The notes below the pieces were generated by a model. It was not told the origin of the DNA. It saw only the letters and a program-made list of their open reading frames with translations, and ran no database searches. Shown piece after piece: positions 1 through 8,105 of a stretch of DNA of 42,446 nt (its first letter is position 1; each line of letters begins with the position of its first letter). The DNA is from Microcaldota archaeon (GTDB taxonomy: Archaea > Micrarchaeota > Micrarchaeia > Micrarchaeales > CABMGC01): NCBI GenBank assembly GCA_021801225.1, contig JAJYYF010000014.1, forward strand, positions 1-42,446, in the 5' to 3' direction. Made by a program: the position numbers and the translations under genes.

Positions 1-585
1 GATGCTACGGTTTAATTGAATTCAACGTCGGAAATATCACCTGGAGAGACGGCAGGATGAAGGTCAGACTAAAGATCTTGCCTAACAAGCCGAGAGGTGT
101 TGCATGGCGATCGTCAGTTCGTGGTGTGAACTATCCGGTTAAGTCCGGTAACGAACGAGATCCTCACTTACAGTTGCTACCAATACAGAGATGTATTGGG
201 CACTCTGTCGGGACCGCCTGCGTTTAAGCAGGAGGAAGGAGAGGGCCACGGTACGTCAGTATAGCCCGAACCTCCAGGGCTACACGCGGCATACAAAGGT
301 TGGCACAGTGGGCTGCCACTCAGAAATGAGGAGCCAATCCCAAAAACCAATCTAAGTTCGGATTGAGGGTTGAAACTCACCCTCATGAAGTTGGAATCCC
401 TAGTAATCGCTTGTCACTATCGAGCGGTGAATATGTCCCCGCTCCTTGCACACACCGCCTACCAAGTCATCCAAGTGGGGCCATAGTGAGGCAGTATCCT
501 AATAGACACTGTCGAACTAAGGTCTCGTGAGGGGGGCTAAGGTATAACAAGGTATCCGTAGGGGAACCTGCGGATAGATCACCTC
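1..585 (+). rRNA. rrs: 16S ribosomal RNA, 3' part (5' end outside window)
   Basis: The segment matches the last 40% of archaeal 16S, from the region corresponding to about E. coli 930 to the 3' end. Visible landmarks are the TTTAATTGAATTCAACG tract near base 11, the GCATGGCGATCGTCAGTTCGTG tract near 103, CCTAGTAATCGC near 399, the decoding-site CACACACCGCC at 449-459, and the dimethyl-A hairpin GTAGGGGAACCTGC at 558-571. The anti-Shine-Dalgarno core GATCACCTC ends at 585. Helix 44 is compact, with no intron in this part. The base of helix 44 differs from the near-universal sequence at 460-462 and 542-544, and the changes are complementary. No 23S, 5S or tRNA-Ala follows, so the rRNA genes seem unlinked. 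The mature 3' end is estimated and could extend a few bases. Confidence 0.97.
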
Positions 586-609
586 GAAACATTTTTTAAA
601 AATTGTTTC
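586..609 (+). other. Hairpin directly after 16S 3' end
   Basis: GAAACA at 586-591 pairs with TGTTTC at 604-609, and the T-run and A-run between them nearly extend the palindrome. It begins at the base after the anti-Shine-Dalgarno core. It may be a 3' processing or termination structure of the 16S transcript. This role is inferred from position only. Confidence 0.45.
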
Positions 610-773
610 CCTAAACTTATTAAGTGTGCGTTTAAAACTAGTTGCGGCCTCGCACTATTTCTCAAGACTACAATCCATTCTATTTTTATCTACTTTATTT
701 TAATTAAAAAATAAATTATTTACAAAAGAAAAGTAACACATTCATCTAAATATCTGTATTTTAATATACTACT

Positions 774-1268
774 GTGCTTTTGATGAAAGTAAAACTCTCA
801 AGAGAATTATGTTACCTTGCCGGTTTACAAAGTAGATTCAAAACTGAAAACGGTGAGGTAGGTATAAAAACAAATAAACAATCTTTAGAAGAGCACTTCG
901 TTAGTATGTCTTTGAATGCCTTTAAGATACCATCAAATAAAATACTAATTGAAGAAAATGAAAATGGATCACGTCATATATTTTTTTATCATTCTCATTT
1001 AAACAAAGAACTCAAGTATATAATAAAATCACAAACGAGTATCTTTAAACTTCCTACTCCTGAAGCTAGGAGTTTTATTGCAGGTATTTTTGATGCATCT
1101 GGACATTTTAGAGAGGGCTCCTTCTTTATTAACAGACTTTCAAAAGGAGATCAAGTAATGTTACAAACTCTTGGAATACATCTAAGAGGTAATAAAATAC
1201 TAAACAACAAAGCCTTCCTTTCATTGATTAAAGGCTTCAGTGTTGTTGTAGAAGAATATGTAAATTAA
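774..1268 (+). CDS. Degenerate LAGLIDADG homing-endonuclease-like protein
   Basis: The 164-residue product has two LAGLIDADG-like segments: CYLAGLQSRF near residues 13-22 and SFIAGIFDASGHF near 99-111. That is the two-motif layout of a monomeric LAGLIDADG protein. The second motif keeps the catalytic-type Asp (IFDASG). In the first, the acidic positions are replaced (LQSRF), so full nuclease activity is doubtful. The gene starts 189 bases after the 16S 3' end. Homing endonucleases of this family often sit in archaeal rRNA introns, but here the gene lies outside the mature rRNA. GTG at 774 or ATG at 783 could be the start; a TATA-like TCTAAATAT at 745-753 favours a leaderless GTG start. Alternatives are a structural or regulatory LAGLIDADG derivative. 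Confidence 0.6.
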   Translation: MLLMKVKLSRELCYLAGLQSRFKTENGEVGIKTNKQSLEEHFVSMSLNAFKIPSNKILIEENENGSRHIFFYHSHLNKELKYIIKSQTSIFKLPTPEARSFIAGIFDASGHFREGSFFINRLSKGDQVMLQTLGIHLRGNKILNNKAFLSLIKGFSVVVEEYVN

Positions 1269-1297
1269 AAATAAAAAATTACTAATTATACACTTTA

Positions 1298-1924
1298 TTA
1301 CGGCGGAGTACTAAGGTGCGGATATAATGCCAAACCTGCTATCATAAAAGCTAATACCGATGCAATTATTAAAAATATCCAGAACATAAGTACAAAGAAG
1401 AACCATACTCTAGGATGTGAGGAAGTTTTACCTGGTTGATTATCCAAAACTAAAGATACTGGAAAAGCAAATACTCCTACTAATCCAAACGCTACAAACA
1501 AACCCATAAAGCCTAACGGACTCTGAGTGAGGTTTAATAAGTATCCTGTAATACCATAATCTATTGTCATTAATCCTACTAACAATGAGAATAAACCAAC
1601 ATAATGCATTTTGTGTTTAGTTTTAACTGCCCAAGCAAAACCTATCAAAACAATTGACAGTGACATTAAAGGGTCAAAGAATAAAATATTATAACTACCG
1701 GGAAGTGGCCATGTTAACTGACCCCATAACGATATAATAAAAAGATAAATTCCTATTGCTCCAATAGGTAAAAGACCACCACTTATTATGCTGTATATAT
1801 CTATATTATCTTTTTTCTTAATATTTTTCCTGTAATTGTAGTAAACACTTACTGTCATATATAAAGTAAGTATTCCTACAAACCCAATTGCAAACAAAAC
1901 ATACGCTATTTCGTCTATGAACAT
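1298..1924 (-). CDS. Multi-spanning membrane protein, DUF981-like
   Basis: The product is 208 residues with about six hydrophobic segments, near residues 5-28, 44-67, 83-100, 107-130, 136-160 and 172-200. A polar loop, LDNQPGKTSSHPR, precedes the last helix. The central GSYNILFFDP segment and overall layout recall the archaeal DUF981 membrane family, a family without known function; I am not certain of this match. There is no signal peptide beyond the first helix. It is transcribed divergently from the DUF488 gene with about 70 bases between them. No catalytic motif was seen. Confidence 0.55.
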   Translation of the reverse strand: MFIDEIAYVLFAIGFVGILTLYMTVSVYYNYRKNIKKKDNIDIYSIISGGLLPIGAIGIYLFIISLWGQLTWPLPGSYNILFFDPLMSLSIVLIGFAWAVKTKHKMHYVGLFSLLVGLMTIDYGITGYLLNLTQSPLGFMGLFVAFGLVGVFAFPVSLVLDNQPGKTSSHPRVWFFFVLMFWIFLIIASVLAFMIAGLALYPHLSTPP

Positions 1925-1956
1925 ATATACTCCTATTTAATATTATCTAACATAAA

Positions 1957-1994
1957 TTATTTAAATATACTCTACTATTCTTATATGTGATTTT
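1957..1994 (+). promoter_or_regulatory. TATA box and GTGAT ribosome-binding site of the DUF488 gene
   Basis: TTATTTAAATATAC at 1957-1970 is a TATA box. GTGAT at 1987-1991 pairs with the AUCAC of the 16S tail and stands exactly three bases before GTG at 1995. This spacing decides the GTG start. Confidence 0.6.
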
Positions 1995-2441
1995 GTGTTG
2001 CTTGGCATAAAAAGAATTTATGAAAAATCAAGCATTACCGATGGCCGTAGAATTCTTATTGATCGGTTATGGCCCAGAGGAGTTAGAAGAAGTACTGCCA
2101 ATATAGACTCATGGATACGAGATGTTGCCCCTAGTAAAGAACTACGTACTTGGTTTCTTCATGATCCTAATAGATGGACTCAGTTCGAAAAAAAATACAG
2201 AAAAGAATTAGAAGCTAATGAGTATGTCAGAGTAATAATTAACAAATCAAAGAAGGATGACATTACTTTAGTTTATTCATCAAAAGAAAAACACAACAAC
2301 GCAGTTGTACTATTAAGATTCCTAAAGGAAAAATTAAAAGAAGACCATAAACAAGAGTTAAGATTACTAAAAGAAAAGGAGAGGCTTAAAAAACAACGTC
2401 AAAATCAAAGGAATTTAAAGTTAAACGTTAATTATTCTTAG
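1995..2441 (+). CDS. DUF488 (YeaO-like) family protein with basic tail
   Basis: The first 115 residues match the small DUF488 family: the IKRIYEKSS start, GRRILIDRLWPRGVRR near residues 18-33, WFLHDPNRW near 53-61 and a DDITLVYSSK strand near 88-97. The family is widespread but its biochemical role is unsettled. The last 33 residues form a Lys/Arg/Gln-rich, probably helical tail that most members lack and that could bind nucleic acid. The start is the GTG at 1995, chosen because GTGAT lies three bases upstream. The gene stands alone between a divergent membrane protein and the convergent ribosomal-protein pair. Confidence 0.8.
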   Translation: MLLGIKRIYEKSSITDGRRILIDRLWPRGVRRSTANIDSWIRDVAPSKELRTWFLHDPNRWTQFEKKYRKELEANEYVRVIINKSKKDDITLVYSSKEKHNNAVVLLRFLKEKLKEDHKQELRLLKEKERLKKQRQNQRNLKLNVNYS

Positions 2442-2470
2442 GTCTATTTTTAAAATCTTTACTTATTTGA

Positions 2471-3034
2471 TTATAACTCTACTCTTTTTATCTCTAATCT
2501 TGTAAGTGGAGTTATGTTACTAACTTTTTTAATTGCTTCCTTTTGAATTGAACCATCTACCATCTCCTTTATTACAGTTTCTTTATCTGTACTCTGGACA
2601 TGTTCCTTCAAGAAGTTAGATAACTCTTTTCTTATTGCCATTCTTTTCTTTGTTGTTATTCTTGTATTTGTTGTTGCAATAAGTTTTATTATAATACCTG
2701 AGTTATTCTTATCGGTTAATTTATCTATTGTGTAAATAACACTTCCGTGTCTTTTTACAAATGAGTGTAAATAACTGAACGTTTGTTCTAAATATTTTAA
2801 TTGCGTATGTGCTGCATTTCCATTGACACTATTTATCTTTAATCCTACTACCATAAACGAGTGCATAGGATTATTTGTTATCCAGGACATACTCACTTTG
2901 ATCATTCTTCCAGGAGCATTCTTTTCATCATTGATTGGCATCTCCCCTATCGTATTTTTTCCAAACAACTCAGGAGTGTATATATTTAACCATTTTTTGG
3001 CCTTCCAATTTTCTAATCCTTTTCCTGTTGCCAT
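2471..3034 (-). CDS. rps3ae: Ribosomal protein eS1 (S3Ae)
   Basis: A small-subunit protein shared by archaea and eukaryotes. It sits near the mRNA exit on the platform, close to the 16S 3' end. The N-terminal stretch with KKWLNIYTPELFGKNTIGE near residues 13-31 is diagnostic, followed by the GRMIKVSMSWIT strand and a basic C-terminal half. At 187 residues it is at the short end for the family. ATG at 3034 is preferred over the TTG at 3037. The start follows the uS15 stop by four bases, with a GAGATGA Shine-Dalgarno inside the uS15 end, so the two are co-transcribed with uS15 first. Confidence 0.93.
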   Translation of the reverse strand: MATGKGLENWKAKKWLNIYTPELFGKNTIGEMPINDEKNAPGRMIKVSMSWITNNPMHSFMVVGLKINSVNGNAAHTQLKYLEQTFSYLHSFVKRHGSVIYTIDKLTDKNNSGIIIKLIATTNTRITTKKRMAIRKELSNFLKEHVQSTDKETVIKEMVDGSIQKEAIKKVSNITPLTRLEIKRVEL

Positions 3035-3038
3035 CAAT

Positions 3039-3500
3039 TCATCTCTTTACAATAAGTGCTGCTTTTTCTGGATCATACTTCCAATCCTTATCAAGCCTGC
3101 CCTCCTTTTTATAATATTTAGTTAATCTCCAAATCTTAGACTCTATTCTGTTTAATCTAAGTTTATTGTGAACATCTTGTTTATTATTTGATAAATGTAC
3201 TCTTACATTTACTGCTCTCTTCATTAAGTCCATTAAATCCTGAGGAAATTCTGGCTCATAGCCTTTTTCATTCATCACTATCGTTAATCTCTTGCCTAAA
3301 ACTTGTTTTATGTATGGTACTTTGTGTTTATCCTTTAAGTACTGGCCTATTAATCTAGGCTCAATTCCTTTTTTAATGTATTCTGATATTTTTTCCTCTA
3401 CTTCTTCCTTCGGCATAACTTCTTTAGGGTGAACTCCCATCTCTACTACTGGCTTTCTTGATTTTGATTTTCCTCTTTTTTTAGTATGCATCCTTGCCAT
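3039..3500 (-). CDS. rps15: Ribosomal protein uS15
   Basis: The 153-residue product begins MARMHTKKRGKSKS, typical of archaeal uS15 (eukaryotic S13), and ends with the LNRIESKIWRLTKYYKKEG helix that holds the 16S central domain. The N-terminal archaeal/eukaryotic extension, with EEVEEKISEYIKKGI and a QYLKDKHKVPYIK segment, is present. A longer frame upstream to 3539 exists, but GTGAT three bases before the ATG at 3500 decides the start. It is the first gene of a two-gene operon with eS1. Confidence 0.95.
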   Translation of the reverse strand: MARMHTKKRGKSKSRKPVVEMGVHPKEVMPKEEVEEKISEYIKKGIEPRLIGQYLKDKHKVPYIKQVLGKRLTIVMNEKGYEPEFPQDLMDLMKRAVNVRVHLSNNKQDVHNKLRLNRIESKIWRLTKYYKKEGRLDKDWKYDPEKAALIVKR

Positions 3501-3688
3501 TAAATCACAATAAATTAATGTGTCATTTTTATAATACAAAGCTAAAAGAAAAACACGCTTAGCTTGTCTATATTAAACTATATATTTATCAGCAATATTT
3601 ATAAGGGTATTGTTATTACTAAATACTTATTATATAAAGTAAAATGTCCAATAATTAAAAGTTACATATTTAAATGCAAATCCTGAAG

Positions 3689-6040
3689 CTATAAATTTAC
3701 CGTAACTTTGAAATGTGTCTCTGGTACATCTAAATTAGCTTTTTCTAATTTTATCTCATTTATTTTCATTATGCCCTTTATATCATTTAAGTATCCCTTA
3801 TCTATATTTCCCTCTATTATTACCTCTTTTACTTCAGCGTTCAAGGCAAGTTTATTATCATGCTTCCACGCTCTTATATAATTTATTAATTTTGAAATCT
3901 CCTCACCGTTTTCTAAGGATTTTTTATCAAATAACTCTTCTTCGAAAACAGGCCAATCACTTAAATGTATAGAGCTTCTCTTTTCTTGTACTTTATATAA
4001 ATTTTGATAAATTTCTTCTGTTACATATGGCATATAAGGTGCAAATAGTTTAATTATAGATAAGAATACCTTGTTCAATACATATCCTGGGCTGTCTATG
4101 TTGTTATAAACCCTATGTTTAATATACTCCATGTAATTGTCAGTAAAGTTCCAGAAAAATGCCTCTATTTCTCTTTTAGCTCCAGCATAATTATACTGGT
4201 CAAACATATCTGTTGCTTTTTTTATTGTATCATTTAACTTAGAGAGAATCCATTTATCAAATAAATTATTTACTTCTGTATTATCACTTTTTATTTTAGC
4301 TGTAAACTTTGCGACATTCCATAATTTATTTACCATTCTTGAACCGGTAATCAAATCCTTTTCTTGAAATAATGCCTCATCTCCTAATTTAGAAGAACTA
4401 GCCCAGTATCTTAACGCATCAGCTCCATATTTTTCTATCATTGGCATTGGTTCTACTATATTGCCTACTGATTTATGCATAGGTTTTCCTTTTGAGTCTA
4501 GCCCATGTCCAGATATCATAACATCCTTCCAAGGGAGTTTTCCTGTATGCAAGTAACACTTAACTACAGTTGTGAACAACCAAAAAGATATTATGTCATG
4601 TGCCTGTGGTCTTAATGACATCGGGTAAATATCATACTTTATCTCATTACTCAAACTCCATTTTTTATTTATCAAAGGTGTTAATGATGATGTTGCCCAT
4701 GTGTCTAATACATCCTCCTCAGGGTATACCTCTGTAGAACCACAATTTTTACATGGTTTTTTCGGCATATCCTTTAATGGATTTACTGGAAGATCCTCTT
4801 TTTCAGGAAATATGGGCTCATTACATTTTTTACAGTACCAGATAGGGAAAGGTATTCCATAATATCTTTGTCTAGATATGGACCAATCCCATTGTAACCC
4901 ATTTACCCAGTTATCATATCTTACTTTCATATATTCTGGTTTCCAGTTTAATTGATTTCCTAACTCTATTAGTTTCTCCTTCAAATCTAAGTATTTTATA
5001 TACCACTGTTTTTTTACCAAGAACTCTATCTCAGTATCACATCTTTCGTGCACATTTACTGTATGCTCTATATCTTTTTCTTCTATCAAAAAGCCCTTTT
5101 CTTTTAACTCCTCTATTATAGCTTTTCTTGCATCACGCACCTTCATATCCTTAAAATGAGGGTGTATCATGTTAGCCTTTTCATCTATTATTATCTTTAA
5201 CGGTAAATTGTATGCCTTGTACCATTCAATATCAGTTAAATCACCAAATGTACATGACATTACAACGCCAGTTCCTTTTTCAGGATTCACTCTTCTGTCT
5301 GTTTTAATCTCAACTTCCTGTCCAAATATAGGAACCTTCACTTTTCTTCCAACTAGCTTTGCATTTTTTTTATCATCTGGGTTGACAAATATTATTACAC
5401 AAGCAGGAAGAAGTTCAGGCCTTGTTGTAGCAATTATCACATCATCTGCAAACTTAATCTTAACAAATTTTGTGTTAAGCATTTTATCTTTCAGTTCCAT
5501 TTGTGAAAGTGCAGTTTTACACTTCGTACACCATATAGTCGGGGTTTCCTTTCTATATGCCCTATTCATTTTATAAAGTTCAATAAACGAGTACTGAGAT
5601 ATGTGTTGTACATCTTTGCTTATAGTTGTATAAAAATATGACCAGTCTACAGAGACTCCTAATGTTTTCCATATATTTATATAAAGCTCTTCGTACTCTT
5701 TTATGCTATTTTCAACAAGTTCGATAAACTTTTCTCTTCCTACCTTTTCAGATAACACATTATTTTTCTTTTCAACTAAAATTTCAGTTGGCAATCCATT
5801 GTTATCTAAACCAAACGGATAAAAAACATCATAGCCTTTCATTCTTCTATATCTAGCTACAAAATCGGCCTGTGAGTAAGAAAATACGTGTCCTACATGT
5901 AAAAATCCTGAAACTGTCGGAGGAGGCGTATCTATTGCAAAAATTGGTTTTCCATTCTTCTTAAATTTATTTATTTCATTAACTTCCCAATAACTGCGTA
6001 TTTTTTGCTCTACTTCCTTTGTTATATATTTATCATCCAT
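3689..6040 (-). CDS. valS: Valyl-tRNA synthetase
   Basis: A class I aminoacyl-tRNA synthetase that charges tRNA-Val. The HIGH box reads HVGH at residues 48-51 after the TPPPTVSGFL strand. The KMSKS box has the variant form PMHKSVGN near residue 525. The editing domain lies between, with TTRPELLPACVIIFV and the Cys-containing WCTKCKTALSQMELK segment. A second Cys set (CKKC ... CKNC) forms a zinc ribbon near 400-445. The length of 783 residues is compact, and the C-terminal coiled coil of bacterial ValRS is missing, as in other archaeal enzymes. A TATA-like tract at 6060-6075 lies a short distance before the ATG, so the mRNA has little or no leader. Confidence 0.96.
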   Translation of the reverse strand: MDDKYITKEVEQKIRSYWEVNEINKFKKNGKPIFAIDTPPPTVSGFLHVGHVFSYSQADFVARYRRMKGYDVFYPFGLDNNGLPTEILVEKKNNVLSEKVGREKFIELVENSIKEYEELYINIWKTLGVSVDWSYFYTTISKDVQHISQYSFIELYKMNRAYRKETPTIWCTKCKTALSQMELKDKMLNTKFVKIKFADDVIIATTRPELLPACVIIFVNPDDKKNAKLVGRKVKVPIFGQEVEIKTDRRVNPEKGTGVVMSCTFGDLTDIEWYKAYNLPLKIIIDEKANMIHPHFKDMKVRDARKAIIEELKEKGFLIEEKDIEHTVNVHERCDTEIEFLVKKQWYIKYLDLKEKLIELGNQLNWKPEYMKVRYDNWVNGLQWDWSISRQRYYGIPFPIWYCKKCNEPIFPEKEDLPVNPLKDMPKKPCKNCGSTEVYPEEDVLDTWATSSLTPLINKKWSLSNEIKYDIYPMSLRPQAHDIISFWLFTTVVKCYLHTGKLPWKDVMISGHGLDSKGKPMHKSVGNIVEPMPMIEKYGADALRYWASSSKLGDEALFQEKDLITGSRMVNKLWNVAKFTAKIKSDNTEVNNLFDKWILSKLNDTIKKATDMFDQYNYAGAKREIEAFFWNFTDNYMEYIKHRVYNNIDSPGYVLNKVFLSIIKLFAPYMPYVTEEIYQNLYKVQEKRSSIHLSDWPVFEEELFDKKSLENGEEISKLINYIRAWKHDNKLALNAEVKEVIIEGNIDKGYLNDIKGIMKINEIKLEKANLDVPETHFKVTVNL

Positions 6041-6114
6041 AATTGTTTTTATGTGTTAAAATATATAAAAGTAGTGAATTTTAAAAGTTTAAAAAAAAGT
6101 TAAAAAATAAATCT

Positions 6115-6471
6115 TTACTCGTAAACAGAATGGTAAGTACTTCCAGCTTCATCATTTATTACTATGCATTCTCCTTCACATTGCACTAAACATGCTTGGC
6201 ACAATATACATGAAGGTCCATTTACTGCAACTGAGATTCCTCCTGTCTTTCCATCGTTCGAGTTTGCAAAGTGATTATGTCCATCATCTTTACCTGACCA
6301 TTTATCCTTTACTGTTTTATCAACAGTTCCGTTCCATTGTGCATCAGCAGGAGCAGAATCTGTGTTAACATCATTTCCATCTCTATTCTTCATCTCAAAA
6401 ACTCCCACTGGGCAAACATCATGGCAATGTGAGCAACCTGTACATTTCTGTTTTTCTACATATACTTGCAT
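6115..6471 (-). CDS. 2[4Fe-4S] ferredoxin with long central insertion
   Basis: An electron carrier with two cluster motifs. The first is Cys10, 13, 16 and 20 (CTGCSHCHDVCP); the second is Cys88, 91, 94 and 98, with an extra Cys102. In ordinary bacterial-type ferredoxins the two motifs are about 30 residues apart. Here about 67 residues separate them, including an Asp/Gly/Asn-rich, probably surface-exposed segment with a GHNHF patch that might bind a metal. Thermoplasmatales-type ferredoxins can carry insertions and zinc sites, but I cannot assign this one. The flavin reductase at 8106-8822 is a plausible partner, although they are not in one operon. Confidence 0.88.
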   Translation of the reverse strand: MQVYVEKQKCTGCSHCHDVCPVGVFEMKNRDGNDVNTDSAPADAQWNGTVDKTVKDKWSGKDDGHNHFANSNDGKTGGISVAVNGPSCILCQACLVQCEGECIVINDEAGSTYHSVYE

Positions 6472-6483
6472 AAATTACACCTT

Positions 6484-6660
6484 TTATTTTTTAGCCCTCT
6501 TTTTCCTAAGGACTAACTCATAATTATCTAAATCTTTATAAGCTTTTTCAATATGTTTATTTGGAGCTTTTCCTGAGATCATTGCTTTATGTGCATTAAG
6601 TGCCTCTATCATTTTTTTATGATGTTTAATTCTCTTCTCAATAAACTCTTCATGTTTCAT
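6484..6660 (-). CDS. Small basic helical protein, unknown
   Basis: A 58-residue Lys/His-rich product, MKHEEFIEKRIKHHKKMIEA at its start and VLRKKRAKK at its end. It probably forms two helices, perhaps a helical hairpin. An upstream in-frame GTG at 6675 exists, but the ATG at 6660 is the likelier start; a TATTTAAATA box lies about 30-40 bases upstream on this strand. The stop is 12 bases before the ferredoxin start, so the two genes likely share a transcript. No family was recognised. Confidence 0.6.
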   Translation of the reverse strand: MKHEEFIEKRIKHHKKMIEALNAHKAMISGKAPNKHIEKAYKDLDNYELVLRKKRAKK

Positions 6661-6766
6661 GTAAACACAATACACTCTAAACTAAAAAACTATTTAAATA
6701 TTAATAAAAAACAATTTAACAAAGTAAAAGTAATTAAAAAATCTTTAAAATCAAGGAACTATATCT

Positions 6767-7831
6767 TTACTGTGGATTATCCTGATAAATATCTTGTCCT
6801 GTAGTAATAAAAAAGTTCGAACTACTATCAACATATGTTTTATTTAAATGAATCATTTCAGCTGAGGTAGAAACTGGGACTAGAAAATCTTTGAACTGAG
6901 ATTTATTTAAACCGGTGTAAGATAACCTCCACATCTCATTTGTAAATGTAGGAATAGCAACAAATCTATCTTCAAAAACTAAACCATCTACTTGTTTTTT
7001 GGACATATTAACATACGATTGGTAACTTAATTGTTGTGGTTTAAAGTTAAGTTCCGAGTAAGTCTCTGTCATAAGGCCGGTGAACTGTCCTTTATTTTCA
7101 CTTCCAGAAAAAATATCTCCTACTGCATTAAATGAAATCTCTGCAGTTCCACCATTATTAAGATCTTCGGCAAACATACTTACCCTGCCTTTTGAGATAC
7201 TTAGGTGCATTTTAATCTTATCATTTTCATTTACTTTTTTAGAAAAATCTACAGCTCCTTCGTAAATCAACTTTGTATTCTGGTTATATACATTATAAAT
7301 TAAGTTGAATTTATCATTGCCATAATTAGTTAATGATTCTTGGTACCACCACCCTTTGTTTGTTAACCCATTTAATTCATATCCTATCCACGTAACATCT
7401 TTTTGTTTTTTAGCAATAACTTCATACTCTAATGAGTGTGTTTTATTATTGAACATTTCACCTACTTGGGTATAAGTCGGTATTAGGGGGTAACCATAGT
7501 ATAGCGGTATTCCTACTCTACCTGCAATTATAGGCATTGCAAACAAAGATACACCAAAAATAACTTTTTTAATCGAACCTGCTTTCTTTTTAGGCACAGG
7601 CGGTACGTGAAGCTCTTCCTTATCATCCTTAGATCTTTTCAGTACTTTAAAATCAACTACATTAGAATGTTGAGTAGTCTCTGACTTTTCTAAATTTTCT
7701 TGTGTTTTATATTTAATATCCGCAGTAACTACTCGTAGCCTTTTCTTTTTTCCATTTTTAATGTGTTTTACTTTGAGACCATTGTATATTAAATTAAATT
7801 TTTGGGCCTTTTTAGCACCTATCTTATTCAT
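6767..7831 (-). CDS. Membrane-anchored protein with extracytoplasmic domain, unknown
   Basis: A 354-residue product. Residues 1-85 are basic and probably cytoplasmic, with a VPPVPKKKAG linker. A single membrane segment lies near 88-118 (VIFGVSLFAMPIIAG and following residues). The remaining 230 residues look extracytoplasmic and beta-rich, with repeated aromatic and Asn/Ser content. The family is not recognised. The ATG at 7831 is probably not the original start: the same frame stays open for another 70 codons upstream, with protein-like sequence but no start codon (next feature). Translation could start here internally, or the true gene is frameshifted. Confidence 0.6.
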   Translation of the reverse strand: MNKIGAKKAQKFNLIYNGLKVKHIKNGKKKRLRVVTADIKYKTQENLEKSETTQHSNVVDFKVLKRSKDDKEELHVPPVPKKKAGSIKKVIFGVSLFAMPIIAGRVGIPLYYGYPLIPTYTQVGEMFNNKTHSLEYEVIAKKQKDVTWIGYELNGLTNKGWWYQESLTNYGNDKFNLIYNVYNQNTKLIYEGAVDFSKKVNENDKIKMHLSISKGRVSMFAEDLNNGGTAEISFNAVGDIFSGSENKGQFTGLMTETYSELNFKPQQLSYQSYVNMSKKQVDGLVFEDRFVAIPTFTNEMWRLSYTGLNKSQFKDFLVPVSTSAEMIHLNKTYVDSSSNFFITTGQDIYQDNPQ

Positions 7832-8041
7832 CGTTCCAAAAAGTAGGTTTATCTGGTTAAAATATGAGCTTTCTGAATCTATTCCTGCATCATTAATCTT
7901 GTTCAGTAACTCATTAATACTATCATTAAATGAATCAATATCTTCATTAATAGGATTTATAGAGCTAAGTAGTTCAATGTGCTTCTCTAAACTTACTACT
8001 AGATTTTTTGTCCCTATGGAATCATCACAATTAAAGTAATA
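7832..8041 (-). other. In-frame 5' coding extension lacking a start codon (probable frameshift)
   Basis: Reading on from 7831, the frame is open to a TAA at 8044-8042, and codons from 8014 encode a helical, coiled-coil-like stretch including SLEKHIELLSSINP and NELLNKINDAG. No ATG, GTG or TTG occurs in frame. GTGATG at 8028-8023 lies where transcription should start, given a TATA-like AATTTAATACTT at about 8046-8056. That ATG opens a frame that stops after three codons (ATG ATT CCA TAG). One extra base in CCATAGGG would join this start to the long frame. Possible causes are a base-call error, a recent mutation, a -1 shift or a non-standard start. Confidence 0.6.
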
Positions 8042-8105
8042 TTAAGTATTAAATTATTAAAACTATATGTAAAAAAAGTTTTAGTGGTCAAGTAAGCCGT
8101 AAGCT

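Noticed and set aside
177-386. Minus-strand frame of 69 codons
   Set aside because: It lies fully inside conserved 16S rRNA and has no protein-family look.
1-585. Intron or split in 16S
   Set aside because: All expected segments follow in order with normal spacing.
5169-5576. Plus-strand frame of 135 codons
   Set aside because: It is antisense to the conserved valS editing domain and is low-complexity hydrophobic.
7761-8039. Plus-strand frame of 92 codons
   Set aside because: It is the complement of the coding-like minus-strand extension; the minus reading has better composition and continues into a long gene.
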